A stretch of DNA of 64,000 nucleotides, taken from Pseudomonadota bacterium. Its GTDB lineage: Bacteria; Pseudomonadota; Gammaproteobacteria; Burkholderiales; Rhodocyclaceae. Positions 50,491-59,710 of this stretch are shown in pieces. Within the stretch, counting starts at the first letter, position 1; every line of letters begins with the position of its first letter. The stretch lies in NCBI GenBank assembly GCA_018241685.1, contig JAFEDJ010000012.1, forward strand, positions 51,904 to 115,903. Direction: 5' to 3'. The notes under the pieces are model-generated. The model searched no databases, had not been told where the DNA came from, and saw only the letters and a program-made list of their open reading frames with translations. A program made the position numbers and the translations under genes.

Positions 50491-51567
50491 ATGCCGGATC
50501 TGTTCGACAACCCGATGGGCTTGATGGGCTTCGAGTTCGTCGAGTTCGCGTCGCCCACGCCCCAAGTGCTGGAGCCCCTGTTCGAGAAAATGGGCTTCAC
50601 CCTCGTCGCGCAGCACCGCTCGAAGGACGTGGTGCTGTACCGTCAGGGCGATATCAATTTCGTCGTCAATCGCGAACCCGGCAGCATCGCCAGCTACTTC
50701 GCCGCCGAGCATGGGCCGTCGGCCTGCGGGCTGGCCTTCCGCGTGCGGGATTCCCACCGGGCCTACAGGCGGGCGCTGGAGCTGGGCGCCCAGCCGATCG
50801 ACATCCCCACTGGGCCGATGGAGTTGCGCCTGCCGGCCATCAAGGGTATCGGCGGCGCGCCGCTCTACCTGATCGATCGCTTCGATGACGGCAAGTCCAT
50901 CTACGACATCGATTTCGAGTTCCTGCCTGGGGTCGAGCGCCACCCCAAGGGCTACGGCTTCACGCACATCGATCACCTGACCCATAACGTCTATCGGGGC
51001 CGCATGGCGTTCTGGGCCGGCTTCTACCAGAAGCTCTTCAACTTCCGCGAGATCCGTTACTTCGACATCAAGGGGGAATACACCGGCCTCACGTCCCGCG
51101 CCATGACGGCGCCGGATGGCCTGATCCGCATTCCCCTCAACGAGGAGGCCGGCAAGGGGGCCGGGCAGATCGAGGAGTTCCTGATGAAGTTCAACGGCGA
51201 GGGCATCCAGCACGTCGCGCTCCTCACCGATGACCTCATCGCCAGCGTCGACGCGCTGCAGATGGCCGGCATTCCACTGATGAGCGCGCCCAACGACATC
51301 TATTACGCGATGCTGGAGGAGCGGCTGCCCGGCCACGGCGAGCCCGTGCCGGAACTCCAGGCGCGCGGCATCCTGCTCGACGGTTCCACCGCCGGCGGTG
51401 AGCTGCGCCTGCTGCTGCAGATATTTTCCGAGACCCTGCTGGGGCCGGTGTTCTTCGAGTTCATCCAGCGCAAGCACGACGAAGGCTTCGGTGAGGGCAA
51501 CTTCAAGGCCTTGTTCGAATCCCTGGAGCGCGACCAGCTTCGGCGTGGCGCACTGACTGCGGAGTAG
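50491..51567 (+). CDS. hpd: 4-hydroxyphenylpyruvate dioxygenase
   Basis: A 358-aa Fe(II) dioxygenase made of two VOC-fold halves. The iron ligands are visible as His in [15 protein letters not shown], His in [11 protein letters not shown], and Glu in [11 protein letters not shown]. It converts 4-hydroxyphenylpyruvate to homogentisate in tyrosine degradation. The start at 50491 has GGAGGAGG upstream. The longer frame from 50449 is less likely. Confidence 0.93.
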   Translation: MPDLFDNPMGLMGFEFVEFASPTPQVLEPLFEKMGFTLVAQHRSKDVVLYRQGDINFVVNREPGSIASYFAAEHGPSACGLAFRVRDSHRAYRRALELGAQPIDIPTGPMELRLPAIKGIGGAPLYLIDRFDDGKSIYDIDFEFLPGVERHPKGYGFTHIDHLTHNVYRGRMAFWAGFYQKLFNFREIRYFDIKGEYTGLTSRAMTAPDGLIRIPLNEEAGKGAGQIEEFLMKFNGEGIQHVALLTDDLIASVDALQMAGIPLMSAPNDIYYAMLEERLPGHGEPVPELQARGILLDGSTAGGELRLLLQIFSETLLGPVFFEFIQRKHDEGFGEGNFKALFESLERDQLRRGALTAE

Positions 51568-51572
51568 ATGAA

Positions 51573-52121
51573 ATGCTGATCAAGCGGATTCACCATGCGG
51601 CCTACCGCTGCATCGACGCCAAGCAGACGGTGGAGTGGTACGGAAAGCACCTGGGCATGAAGTTCGTGCTGGCCATCGCCGAGAACGAAGTGCCGTCCAC
51701 CAAGCAGCCCGACCCCTACATGCACGTGTTCCTGGACGCGGGGCAGGGCAACGTCCTGGCTTTTTTTGAACTGCCGACCCAGCCGCCGATGGGGCGCGAC
51801 CCCAACACCCCGGCCTGGGTCCAGCATCTGGCGCTGGAGGTGGATTCGGTGGACACCCTGCTGGCTGCCAAAGCCAGGCTGGAGTCCGAGGGGATCGATG
51901 TGCTGGGCCCCATCGACCACACCCTTTTCAAGTCGATCTACTTCTTCGACCCCAACGGTCATCGCCTGGAGCTGGCGGCGAATACGGCGACGCCCGAGAT
52001 GTTGCAGAAGCTGGACGACGTGAAGCAGGCCATGCTGGACGAGTGGGCGGTGACGAAGCGGGCGCCCCGGCATGCGGCGTGGTTGCATGCCGGCAGCGGG
52101 GCCAGTGCGACCGAGCCCTGA
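51573..52121 (+). CDS. VOC family protein (lactoylglutathione-lyase-like)
   Basis: A 182-aa single-VOC protein (IHHAAYRCIDAKQTVEWYGK, VQHLALEVDSVDTL, KSIYFFDPNGHRLELAA). Likely metal ligands are in HHAAYR, QHLALEV and HRLELA. It is 5 bases after hpd, so co-translated with it. It occupies the place where homogentisate 1,2-dioxygenase is often found, but it has neither the length nor the fold pattern of HmgA. Its reaction is unknown. Confidence 0.75.
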   Translation: MLIKRIHHAAYRCIDAKQTVEWYGKHLGMKFVLAIAENEVPSTKQPDPYMHVFLDAGQGNVLAFFELPTQPPMGRDPNTPAWVQHLALEVDSVDTLLAAKARLESEGIDVLGPIDHTLFKSIYFFDPNGHRLELAANTATPEMLQKLDDVKQAMLDEWAVTKRAPRHAAWLHAGSGASATEP

Positions 52122-52174
52122 TAGGCCGCACATGACGCGGAATTCGTTGTTGATCGCCACCGGGAATCCAGACG

Positions 52175-53491
52175 ATGACCTTGTTGAACGAGACCCATGA
52201 TCCGGCGCTGCAGAGCTGGGTGACGTCGGCCAATGCTGCCGGTGGCGATTTCCCCATCCAGAACCTGCCTTTTGCGGTGTATCGGCGGGCCGGGTCGGCC
52301 GAGGTGTGGCGCATCGGCGTCGCCATTGGCGAGCGCATTCTCGATCTGGCCGCTGCAGACGCTCGCGGCGTCTTCGCCGGGGAGGCGGCGGAGGCGGCCA
52401 GGGTTTGTGCCGGTGCCAGCCTCAACCCCTTGATGGCCCTGGATGCGGCCAAGTGGTCCGCGCTGCGTCTGGCGCTGTCCCGTCTTCTACGCGCCGGCTC
52501 GGAGGCCGAACCGGCGCTCCGGGACTGCCTGATGGCGCAGGCCGAGGCCGAATACGACCTACCGGCGACCATCGGCGACTACACCGATTTCTACACGTCG
52601 ATCCACCACGCGACCCGCGTCGGCCGGCTGTTCCGTCCAGACACTCCGCTGCTGCCCAACTACAAGTGGGTGCCCATCGGCTACCACGGACGCAGTTCCT
52701 CTATCGGGGTGTCCGGCCAGGCTTTTGCCCGGCCACTCGGTCAGACGCTGCCGGCAGGGGCGACCACCCCGATCTTCGGGCCGAGCCAGCGTCTGGACTA
52801 CGAGCTGGAGCTGGGGATCTTCGTCGGCTGCGGCAACGAGATCGGGAAGCCCATCCCCATCGACGAGGCCGACGCGCACGTATTCGGCCTGTGCCTGCTC
52901 AACGATTGGTCGGCGCGCGACCTGCAAGCCTGGGAATACCAGCCGCTGGGCCCGTTTCTGTCGAAGAGTTTCGCGACGACGATCTCGCCGTGGATCGTCA
53001 CCCTGGAAGCGCTGGCGCCGTACCGCGTGCTTTGGCAGCGGCTGGACGACGATCCGCAGCCGCTGCCTTACCTGGCGTCGCCGGCAAACCGCGCAAGCGG
53101 CGCCTTCGACATCCAGCTTCAGGTCCTGATCGAGACAGCCCGCATGCGCGAGGCGGGTGAGCCGCCCGCAGCCTTGTCGCGGACCACCTTCAGGCACGCC
53201 TACTGGACGATTGCGCAGATGGTTGCCCACCATACGGTCAATGGCTGCAACCTGCGGCCGGGCGACCTGCTCGGCAGCGGCACCCAGTCCGGGCCGGCAC
53301 CCGAGGAAGCGGGCTCGCTCCTCGAGCTGACCGGCGGCGGCAAGCAGGCGCGCGTGCTGCCCAATGGCGAAGCGCGGACCTTCCTTGAGGACGGCGACGC
53401 GGTATTCATGCGCGCCTGGTGCGAGAAGCCGGGTGCTGCGCGGATCGGCTTTGGAGAGGTCATGGGCCGGGTGCTGCCGGCTGCGGCCTGA
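52175..53491 (+). CDS. fahA: Fumarylacetoacetase
   Basis: A 438-aa hydrolase. DYTDFYTSIHHAT, GYHGRSSSIGVSG, DYELELGIFVG and LLNDWSARDLQAWEYQPLGP are the conserved metal- and substrate-binding blocks of FAH. It splits fumarylacetoacetate to fumarate and acetoacetate, the last step of homogentisate breakdown. MaiA follows 13 bases downstream. Confidence 0.94.
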   Translation: MTLLNETHDPALQSWVTSANAAGGDFPIQNLPFAVYRRAGSAEVWRIGVAIGERILDLAAADARGVFAGEAAEAARVCAGASLNPLMALDAAKWSALRLALSRLLRAGSEAEPALRDCLMAQAEAEYDLPATIGDYTDFYTSIHHATRVGRLFRPDTPLLPNYKWVPIGYHGRSSSIGVSGQAFARPLGQTLPAGATTPIFGPSQRLDYELELGIFVGCGNEIGKPIPIDEADAHVFGLCLLNDWSARDLQAWEYQPLGPFLSKSFATTISPWIVTLEALAPYRVLWQRLDDDPQPLPYLASPANRASGAFDIQLQVLIETARMREAGEPPAALSRTTFRHAYWTIAQMVAHHTVNGCNLRPGDLLGSGTQSGPAPEEAGSLLELTGGGKQARVLPNGEARTFLEDGDAVFMRAWCEKPGAARIGFGEVMGRVLPAAA

Positions 53492-53504
53492 GGAGGAGGG
53501 TGCC

Positions 53505-54143
53505 ATGCGACAGCTCTACAGCTATTTCCGCAGTTCCGCGTCCTGCCGGGTGCGGATCGCCCTCAACCTCAAGCAGCTGGATTACGACACCGTGCCGGTG
53601 CATCTGGCCAAGGGCGCACAGCGCAGCGAGGGCTATCTGGCGGTGAATCCGGCGGGGCTGGTGCCGACGCTGGTCGAGGATGGCCATGTACTGACCCAAT
53701 CCCTGGCGATCATCGAGTACCTGGACGAGCTTCATCCGGAACCGCCGCTGCTGCCGGGGAGCGCAGCCGACCGCGCACGCATCCGCGCCATCGCGCAGAC
53801 CATCGCCTGCGAGATCCACCCGCTCAACAATCTCGGCGTGCTCGGTTATCTCCGGGATGCCCTCGACGTGGACGAAACTGCCCGGAGCGTCTGGTACCGC
53901 CACTGGGTCGAGAAGGGGCTGGCCACCGTGGAAAGCCTGCTCGCCGATCCACAGACCGGCGCCTTCTGCCACGGCGATGCGCCGACCCTCGCCGATTGCT
54001 GTCTGGTGCCGCAGGTATTCAATGCCCGGCGCTTTACGTGCCGGCTCGACCATGTGCCGACAGTGATGCGGATCTTCGACCGGTGCATGGCGCTGGACGC
54101 ATTCCAGCGCGCCGCGCCGGCAGCCCAGCCGGACGCGGAGTGA
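53505..54143 (+). CDS. maiA: Maleylacetoacetate isomerase
   Basis: A 212-aa zeta-class glutathione transferase. The N-terminal active-site stretch SYFRSSASCRVRIALNLK and the NPAGLVPTL cis-Pro loop are typical, as is C-terminal PTLADCCLVPQ. It isomerises maleylacetoacetate to fumarylacetoacetate with glutathione. AGGAGGAGGG precedes the ATG. It ends the tyrosine-catabolic run. Confidence 0.93.
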   Translation: MRQLYSYFRSSASCRVRIALNLKQLDYDTVPVHLAKGAQRSEGYLAVNPAGLVPTLVEDGHVLTQSLAIIEYLDELHPEPPLLPGSAADRARIRAIAQTIACEIHPLNNLGVLGYLRDALDVDETARSVWYRHWVEKGLATVESLLADPQTGAFCHGDAPTLADCCLVPQVFNARRFTCRLDHVPTVMRIFDRCMALDAFQRAAPAAQPDAE

Positions 54144-54177
54144 AAAAAAGCCGGTGAGCTGTCGAGGGCTCACCGGC
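54143..54177 (-). terminator. Terminator between maiA and nitroreductase gene
   Basis: A perfect 10-bp stem, GCCGGTGAGC and GCTCACCGGC, with an 8-base loop. On the minus strand it is followed by seven Ts, so it ends the nitroreductase transcript. It may also stop maiA transcripts from the other side. Confidence 0.85.
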
Positions 54178-54244
54178 CAAGGTTCCGTCGACCTTCAACG
54201 ACGACGGGGGAGGGAGAGAGTATTCCGGGGCTGGCTATGCGGGA

Positions 54245-54931
54245 TCAGCTGTGGAAGCGCACGAACTCTTCCAGTGGCGCCCGCTCGCTTTCCAGCCCGT
54301 TCTCGGGCGCGTCGGGATCGGCGTAACCCAGCGCGATGCCGCAGACGAGTTGCTCGTTCTCCTCGAACTCCAGCAGGCGCGCGATGATGCGGTGGTAGTC
54401 GATCCACGCGGCTTGGGCGCAGGTGGCGAGGCCGCGGGCGGTGGCGGCGAGCAGGATGTTCTGCAGCAGCATGCCGCAGTCGATCCAGCTGCCCTGGGCG
54501 AGGCGGCGGTCGATGGTCAGGATCAGGCCGACCGGCGCGTCGAAGAACGTGAAGTTGCGGCGCGTCTGGGCGTGCATGCGGGCCTTGTCGCCGCGGGGGA
54601 TGTCCAGCAGGCGGTACAGGTCGCCGCCGAGCTTGCGGCGGCGGCTCTGGTGGGGCTCGGAGAACTGGGTCGGGTAGTAGTGGTACTCGGCCTGGTGGCT
54701 GGCGTCGGCGGCGTCGAAGGCGGCACACACTTCATCCACCAGTTGCTGGCGCAGGCCGCCGGTGACGACGTGGATGCGCCAGGGCTGGATGTTGTTGCCG
54801 GATGGCGCGCGGGCGGCGACCTCGAGGATGGCCTCGATGCTCTCTCGCGCCACCGGCGTGGGCAGGAAGGCGCGGATGGATTTGCGTGCCGTGGCGATCT
54901 GGTCGAAGCAGCTTGCGGTGTCGATGGACAT
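54245..54931 (-). CDS. Nitroreductase family protein (PnbA-like)
   Basis: A 228-aa FMN enzyme. ARKSIRAF and APSGNNIQPWRIHVV are the N-terminal FMN-binding blocks. The YYPTQFSEPHQSRRRKLGGD and RRNFTFFDAPVGLIL segments resemble 4-nitrobenzoate reductase-like proteins. GGAG lies 7 bases ahead of the ATG, directly next to the T-run of the gcdH terminator. The substrate is unknown. Confidence 0.85.
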   Translation of the reverse strand: MSIDTASCFDQIATARKSIRAFLPTPVARESIEAILEVAARAPSGNNIQPWRIHVVTGGLRQQLVDEVCAAFDAADASHQAEYHYYPTQFSEPHQSRRRKLGGDLYRLLDIPRGDKARMHAQTRRNFTFFDAPVGLILTIDRRLAQGSWIDCGMLLQNILLAATARGLATCAQAAWIDYHRIIARLLEFEENEQLVCGIALGYADPDAPENGLESERAPLEEFVRFHS

Positions 54932-54942
54932 TGGACAACTCC

Positions 54943-54974
54943 AAAAAATAGCGGGGTGCGGGGCGGCACCCCGC
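54943..54974 (-). terminator. Rho-independent terminator downstream of gcdH
   Basis: A perfect 9-bp GC stem, GCGGGGTGC (54951-54959) and GCACCCCGC (54966-54974). On the minus strand it runs into ATTTTTT (54950-54943). It lies 55 bases past the gcdH stop, and the nitroreductase ribosome site follows at once. Confidence 0.9.
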
Positions 54975-55028
54975 CGTCAGCCGACGCAGGCCAAGTGGAG
55001 ATGGTGCGGACGATGTGCGTTGCAGCCC

Positions 55029-56204
55029 TCAGTTGGCGAAGGCGGCGATGCCGGTGATGGCGCGGCCGAGGATCAGCGCGTGGATGTCGTGCGTGCCCTC
55101 GTAGGTATTCACCACTTCCAGGTTCACCAGATGGCGGGCCACGCCGAACTCGTCGGAGATGCCGTTGCCGCCCATCATGTCGCGGGCCATGCGGGCAATG
55201 TCCAGCGCCTTGCCGCAGGAGTTGCGCTTCATGATGGAGGTGATCTCCACCGCGTCGATGTGCTCGTCCTTCATGCGGCCCAGGCGCAGGCAGCCCTGCA
55301 GGCCGAGGGTGATCTCGGTCTGCATGTCGGCCAGCTTCTTCTGGATCAGCTGGTTGGCGGCCAGCGGGCGGCCGAACTGCTGGCGGTCCAGCGTGTATTG
55401 GCGGGCTCGGTGCCAGCAGTCTTCCGCGGCGCCGAGGGCCCCCCAGGCGATGCCGTAGCGGGCGGAGTTGAGGCAGGTGAAGGGGCCCTTGAGGCCGCGC
55501 ACCTCGGGGAAGGCGTTTTCCTCGGGGCAGAACACCTCGTCCATGACGATCTCGCCGGTGATCGACGCGCGCAGGCCGACCTTGCCGTGGATGGCCGGGG
55601 CGGACAGACCCTTCCAGCCCTTTTCGAGCACGAAGCCGCGGATCTTCCCGGCGTCGTCCTTGGCCCATACGACGAACACGTCGGCCACCGGGCTGTTGGT
55701 GATCCACATCTTGCTGCCGGTGAGGCTGTAGCCGCCGTCCACCTTGCGGGCACGGGTGATCATTGAGCCGGGGTCGGAGCCGTGGTTCGGCTCGGTGAGG
55801 CCGAAGCAGCCGATCCACTCGCCGGTGGCGAGCTTGGGCAGGTACTTGCGCTTGGTGGCTTCGTTGCCGAATTCGTTGATCGGCACCATCACCAGGGACG
55901 ACTGCACGCTCATCATCGAGCGGTAGCCGGAATCCACCCGTTCCACCTCGCGGGCGATCAGACCGTAGCTCACGTAGTTGAGGCCGGCGCCACCGTATTC
56001 CTCGGGGATCGTCGGGCCGAGCAGGCCCAGTTCGCCCATCTCGCGGAAGATCGCCAGGTCGGTGTGCTCGTTGCGGAAGGCCTCGAGGACGCGCGGGGCC
56101 AGCTTCTCCTGGGAGTAGGCGTAGGCGGTTTCGCGGACCAGGCGCTCTTCATCGCTGAGTTGCTGATCGAGGAGAAGGGGGTCGTCCCATTTGAAGTTCG
56201 TCAT
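55029..56204 (-). CDS. gcdH: Glutaryl-CoA dehydrogenase
   Basis: A 391-aa acyl-CoA dehydrogenase that oxidises and decarboxylates glutaryl-CoA to crotonyl-CoA. The long N-terminal [20 protein letters not shown] and the C-terminal [20 protein letters not shown] are characteristic of GcdH, and the catalytic base is the Glu in that last motif. [13 protein letters not shown] is the FAD-site block. It is at the downstream end of the cyclohexanecarboxylate gene group, matching its place at the end of pimeloyl-CoA beta-oxidation. Confidence 0.92.
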   Translation of the reverse strand: MTNFKWDDPLLLDQQLSDEERLVRETAYAYSQEKLAPRVLEAFRNEHTDLAIFREMGELGLLGPTIPEEYGGAGLNYVSYGLIAREVERVDSGYRSMMSVQSSLVMVPINEFGNEATKRKYLPKLATGEWIGCFGLTEPNHGSDPGSMITRARKVDGGYSLTGSKMWITNSPVADVFVVWAKDDAGKIRGFVLEKGWKGLSAPAIHGKVGLRASITGEIVMDEVFCPEENAFPEVRGLKGPFTCLNSARYGIAWGALGAAEDCWHRARQYTLDRQQFGRPLAANQLIQKKLADMQTEITLGLQGCLRLGRMKDEHIDAVEITSIMKRNSCGKALDIARMARDMMGGNGISDEFGVARHLVNLEVVNTYEGTHDIHALILGRAITGIAAFAN

Positions 56205-56292
56205 CGTCTCTTCCTTGTGTGCGGCGTAGCGGGGGTGTGTATTTAGCGAATTATTCTTGAAGGATAAAGGGGCGGCGCGTTGCCGGCACGTC

Positions 56293-57444
56293 TCAGGTGT
56301 GTTCGCGGATCATGTTGCGGGCGATCACCAGTTGCTGGATCTGCGTCGTGCCCTCGAAGATGCGGAACAGGCGCACGTCCCGGTAGAAGCGCTCGATGCC
56401 GTATTCGGCCAGGTAGCCGGCACCGCCGAAAACCTGCACCGCCCGGTCGGCGACACGGCCGCACATCTCGGAGGCGAACATCTTGGCGCAGGCGGCTTCA
56501 GTGCCCACGTCGAGGCCCTGGTCGCGGCGCCGCGCGGCATCCACCACCATGCACTGGGCCGCGTACAGCTCGGCCTTGCTGTCGGCCAGCATGGCCTGGA
56601 CCAGCTGGAATTCGGCGATCGGCTTGCCGAACTGCTTGCGCTCGCAGGCGTAGCGCAGCGCGTCGTCCAGCATGCGGCGGGCCACGCCGACCGACACCGC
56701 GGCGATGTTGATGCGTCCCTTGTCGAGCACCTTCATGGCGGTCTTGAAGCCGACGCCTTCCTTGCCGCCGATCAGGTTGGCGGCCGGGATGCGGCAGTCC
56801 TCGAAGATCACGTCGCAGATGTGGGCGCCTTTCTGGCCCATCTTTCTGTCGATTGGACCGAGGGACAGGCCCGGCGTGCCCGCCTCGACGATGAAGGCGG
56901 AGATGCCGTCGGCGCCCTTTTTGGCCGGGTCGGTGCGCGCCATCACCGTGAAGATGCCGGCTTCGGGGGCGTTGGTGATGTAGCGTTTGGTGCCGTTAAG
57001 CACGTAGAAGTCGCCGTCACGGACGGCGGTGGTGCGCAGGCTGGCCGCGTCGGAGCCGCTGTCGGGCTCGGTCAGCGCGAAGGAGCCGATGATCTCGCCG
57101 GTGGCCAGCTTCGGCAGGTAGTGGGCCTTTTGCGCCTCGCTGCCGTCGATGATGATGCCCTGGCCGCCGATGCCGTTGTTGGTGGCGAACAGCGAGCGGA
57201 AGCACGGCGAGGTGTAGCCGATCTCGAAGGTGGCCAGCACTTCTTCTTCCATCGTCAGGCCCATGCCGCCGTGTTCCTCGGGGATGGACAGGCCGAACAG
57301 GCCCAGTTCGCGCATCTCCTGGATCAGTTCATCGGGAATCCGGTCGGTGTCGGCGACGATGGCCTCGTGGGGGATCAACCGTTCCCGCACGAAGCGGGAA
57401 ATGGTGTCGAGCAGCAGATTGAGGGTTTCCTGGTCTCTGATCAT
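56293..57444 (-). CDS. Acyl-CoA dehydrogenase
   Basis: A 383-aa FAD enzyme ([67 protein letters not shown]). The catalytic Glu is in the IFEGTTQ block. It starts at 57444 ([11 protein letters not shown]). It lies between gcdH and badI, so pimeloyl-CoA or a related dicarboxyl-CoA is a plausible substrate. R. palustris uses a two-subunit PimCD for that step, and here only one dehydrogenase subunit is present. Confidence 0.85.
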   Translation of the reverse strand: MIRDQETLNLLLDTISRFVRERLIPHEAIVADTDRIPDELIQEMRELGLFGLSIPEEHGGMGLTMEEEVLATFEIGYTSPCFRSLFATNNGIGGQGIIIDGSEAQKAHYLPKLATGEIIGSFALTEPDSGSDAASLRTTAVRDGDFYVLNGTKRYITNAPEAGIFTVMARTDPAKKGADGISAFIVEAGTPGLSLGPIDRKMGQKGAHICDVIFEDCRIPAANLIGGKEGVGFKTAMKVLDKGRINIAAVSVGVARRMLDDALRYACERKQFGKPIAEFQLVQAMLADSKAELYAAQCMVVDAARRRDQGLDVGTEAACAKMFASEMCGRVADRAVQVFGGAGYLAEYGIERFYRDVRLFRIFEGTTQIQQLVIARNMIREHT

Positions 57445-57515
57445 GATGCGTGTCCGGTTGGGAGCTGGGGAGCGCGCTCGCGGCGGGGGGCGAAGGACGC
57501 CCCCGCGCACGAAGC

Positions 57516-58298
57516 TCAGCGCACGTACTTGCGGAACTCGGGCTTGCGCTTCTCGCGGAAGGCGTTGCCGCCCTCGGCGGACTCCGGGGTCTCGTAGTAC
57601 AGCTTGAGGGCGTGCATGGCCAGGCCGCCCATGCCGCGGATCATCTCGGTGTCCACGTTGAAGGATTTCTTGGCCAGCGCGATGGCGGTCGGGCTCTTCT
57701 CGACGATCTCGTCGCACCATTTCTTCACTTCGGCGTCGAGCTGGTCCTGGGGTACCACGGCGTTGACCAGGCCCATCTGCAGGGCTTCCTGGGCGGTGTA
57801 GCGGCGGCACAGGTACCAGATCTCGCGGGCCTTCTTCTCGCCGACGACGCGGGCGAGCAGGGCGGTGCCGAAGCCGGGATCGACGGAGCCGACGCGTGGG
57901 CCGGCCTGGCCGAGCTGGGCGTTGTCGGAGGCGATGGCCAGGTCGCAGATGGTGACCAGCACGTTGCCGCCGCCGATGGCGTAGCCATTGACGCGGGCGA
58001 TGACCGGCTTGTTGCAGTCGCGGATGGCGCTCTGGACTTCCTCGATGGGCAGGCCGATGGTGCCGCGGCCGCCGTAGCCGCCATCCTGGGTGCCCTGGTC
58101 GCCGCCGGTGCAGAAGGCCTTCTCACCGGCGCCGGTGAGGACCACCACGCCGATGCTGCGGTCGTAGTCGGCGTCCTTGAAGGCGTGGATCATTTCCTCG
58201 CAGGTATTGGCGGTGAAGGCGTTGAACTGCTTCGGACGGTTGATGGTGATGGTCGCGATGCCGTCGGCCTTGGTGTAGAGGATGTCGCGGTATTCCAT
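57516..58298 (-). CDS. badI: 2-ketocyclohexanecarboxyl-CoA hydrolase (ring-opening)
   Basis: A 260-aa crotonase-fold enzyme very like BadI of R. palustris. Shared blocks are EKAFCTGGDQ, GTIGLPIEEVQ, VNGYAIGGGNVLVTICDLAI, GSVDPGFGTALLARVVGE and KKAREIWYLCRRY. It opens the ring of 2-ketocyclohexanecarboxyl-CoA by hydrolysis to give pimeloyl-CoA. AGGAGA precedes the ATG. It lies 47 bases after badH. Confidence 0.9.
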   Translation of the reverse strand: MEYRDILYTKADGIATITINRPKQFNAFTANTCEEMIHAFKDADYDRSIGVVVLTGAGEKAFCTGGDQGTQDGGYGGRGTIGLPIEEVQSAIRDCNKPVIARVNGYAIGGGNVLVTICDLAIASDNAQLGQAGPRVGSVDPGFGTALLARVVGEKKAREIWYLCRRYTAQEALQMGLVNAVVPQDQLDAEVKKWCDEIVEKSPTAIALAKKSFNVDTEMIRGMGGLAMHALKLYYETPESAEGGNAFREKRKPEFRKYVR

Positions 58299-58345
58299 GT
58301 TGTGTCTCCTTGATCCTTGGGTATTTGTGTGGGGTTTGAGGGCGC

Positions 58346-59113
58346 TCAGCCAGCCATGGTCAGGCCGCCGGACACGCTGATGACCTGGCCGGTGATGAAG
58401 GACGCGTCCTCGCTGGCGAGGAACAGCACCGCGCCGGGCAGGTCTTCCGGCTGGCCGAGGCGGCCGAAGGGAATGGCCTTGGCCAGCGCGCCCTTGAGCT
58501 TCTCGCCCTGTTCGCCCTCGCCGGCGAAGTCGCGGAACAGCGCGGTGTCGGTGGGGCCGGGGCACACCACGTTAACGTTGATCTGCTTGCGGGCCAGCTC
58601 GCGGGCCATGGTCTTGGAGTAGGACAGCAGGCCGCCCTTGCAGTAGGCGTACACCGCTTCGCCGGAGGAGCCGACGCGGGCGGCGTCGGAGGCCACGTTC
58701 ACCACCTTGCCGGCACCGCGTTCGTACATCCCCGGCAGCACCGCGTGGTGCATATAGAGCGGGCCATACAGATTGACTGCGACGATCTTGTCCCACAGGG
58801 TCTTGTCGGTCTTCAGGAAGGGGGCGGCGTGGTCCCAGCCGGCGTTGTTCACCAGGATGTGGGTCGGGCCGAGTTGCTGCTCGGCGGCTCTGACCGCGGC
58901 GACCACCGACTCCTGGCTGGTCAGGTCCACCCCGAAGGCCGCCGCGCTGCCGCCCTTGGCGCGGATGTCGGCAACCACCGTCTCGGCGGCGTCCTTGTTG
59001 ATGTCGAACACAGCTACCAGCGCGCCTTCTTCCGCGAAGCGCCGGCATATGGCGGCGCCGATACCGCCTGCGCCGCCAGTGACGATGGTGACTTTCCCTT
59101 TGATGCCTCGCAT
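58346..59113 (-). CDS. badH: 2-hydroxycyclohexanecarboxyl-CoA dehydrogenase
   Basis: A 255-aa short-chain dehydrogenase. TGGAGGIGAAICRRFAEEGA binds NAD, NNAGWDHAAPF is present, and the catalytic Ser-Tyr-Lys triad appears in VASDAARVGSSGEAVYAYCK. The segments HHAVLPGM and VVCPGPTDTALFRDF match BadH. It oxidises 2-hydroxycyclohexanecarboxyl-CoA to the 2-keto compound, the substrate of BadI. It is divergent from badR. Confidence 0.9.
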   Translation of the reverse strand: MRGIKGKVTIVTGGAGGIGAAICRRFAEEGALVAVFDINKDAAETVVADIRAKGGSAAAFGVDLTSQESVVAAVRAAEQQLGPTHILVNNAGWDHAAPFLKTDKTLWDKIVAVNLYGPLYMHHAVLPGMYERGAGKVVNVASDAARVGSSGEAVYAYCKGGLLSYSKTMARELARKQINVNVVCPGPTDTALFRDFAGEGEQGEKLKGALAKAIPFGRLGQPEDLPGAVLFLASEDASFITGQVISVSGGLTMAG

Positions 59114-59227
59114 GCTGTTCTCCTTTGTTGAATGTGTGTTCTGGGTATCAGGTTTCGGGGCTGTCCCCGTTGCGTTTGCGTGCTGCTTTGCGCTTCAATG
59201 CGGCATCCACCGCACCGTCTTGCATCG

Positions 59228-59698
59228 ATGACCGACCTCACCACCGAAAAAAGCCTTGCCGGCATTGAGATCAACAACCGCTTGTTTTTCCGGCTTTTTC
59301 AGGCTGCCAACACGCTGCACACCAAGGGCACGCAAGCCCTTGAGGACTTCGGCGTGACGACGCAGCAGTGGTCGGTGCTGGGTGCGCTGTCGCGTCCGCA
59401 GGCGGCGGAAGGTATGAGCGTCAATGAGTTGTCCCGCTATCTGCTGGTGAGCCGCCAGAATCTCACCGGCCTGCTCAACCGGCTCGAGCGCGACGGTCTC
59501 ATCGAGCGCATCACCGGCGCCGAAGACCGGCGCGAGCGCAAGGTGCGCCTGAGCGCCAAGGGCACCGAGCTGTGGAAGTCCCTCGCGGACCCCATCCACA
59601 CCTTCTACGACGAGGCCCTGAAGGGGTTCTCCTTCGACGACCGGCTGGCGTTCATCCATTACATCAACCTCCTGCAGCGCAACATGTCCCAGCTCTGA
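59228..59698 (+). CDS. badR: MarR-family regulator, BadR-like
   Basis: A 156-aa winged-helix regulator (VTTQQWSVLGALSRP, MSVNELSRYLLVSRQNLTGL, RLERDGLIERI, DRRERKVRLSAKG). It is divergent from badH, and its stop lies 12 bases before the convergent aliB stop. By analogy with R. palustris BadR, it likely controls the cyclohexanecarboxylate genes in response to a CoA intermediate. Confidence 0.82.
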   Translation: MTDLTTEKSLAGIEINNRLFFRLFQAANTLHTKGTQALEDFGVTTQQWSVLGALSRPQAAEGMSVNELSRYLLVSRQNLTGLLNRLERDGLIERITGAEDRRERKVRLSAKGTELWKSLADPIHTFYDEALKGFSFDDRLAFIHYINLLQRNMSQL

Positions 59699-59710
59699 GG
59701 CTGCCGGGCG

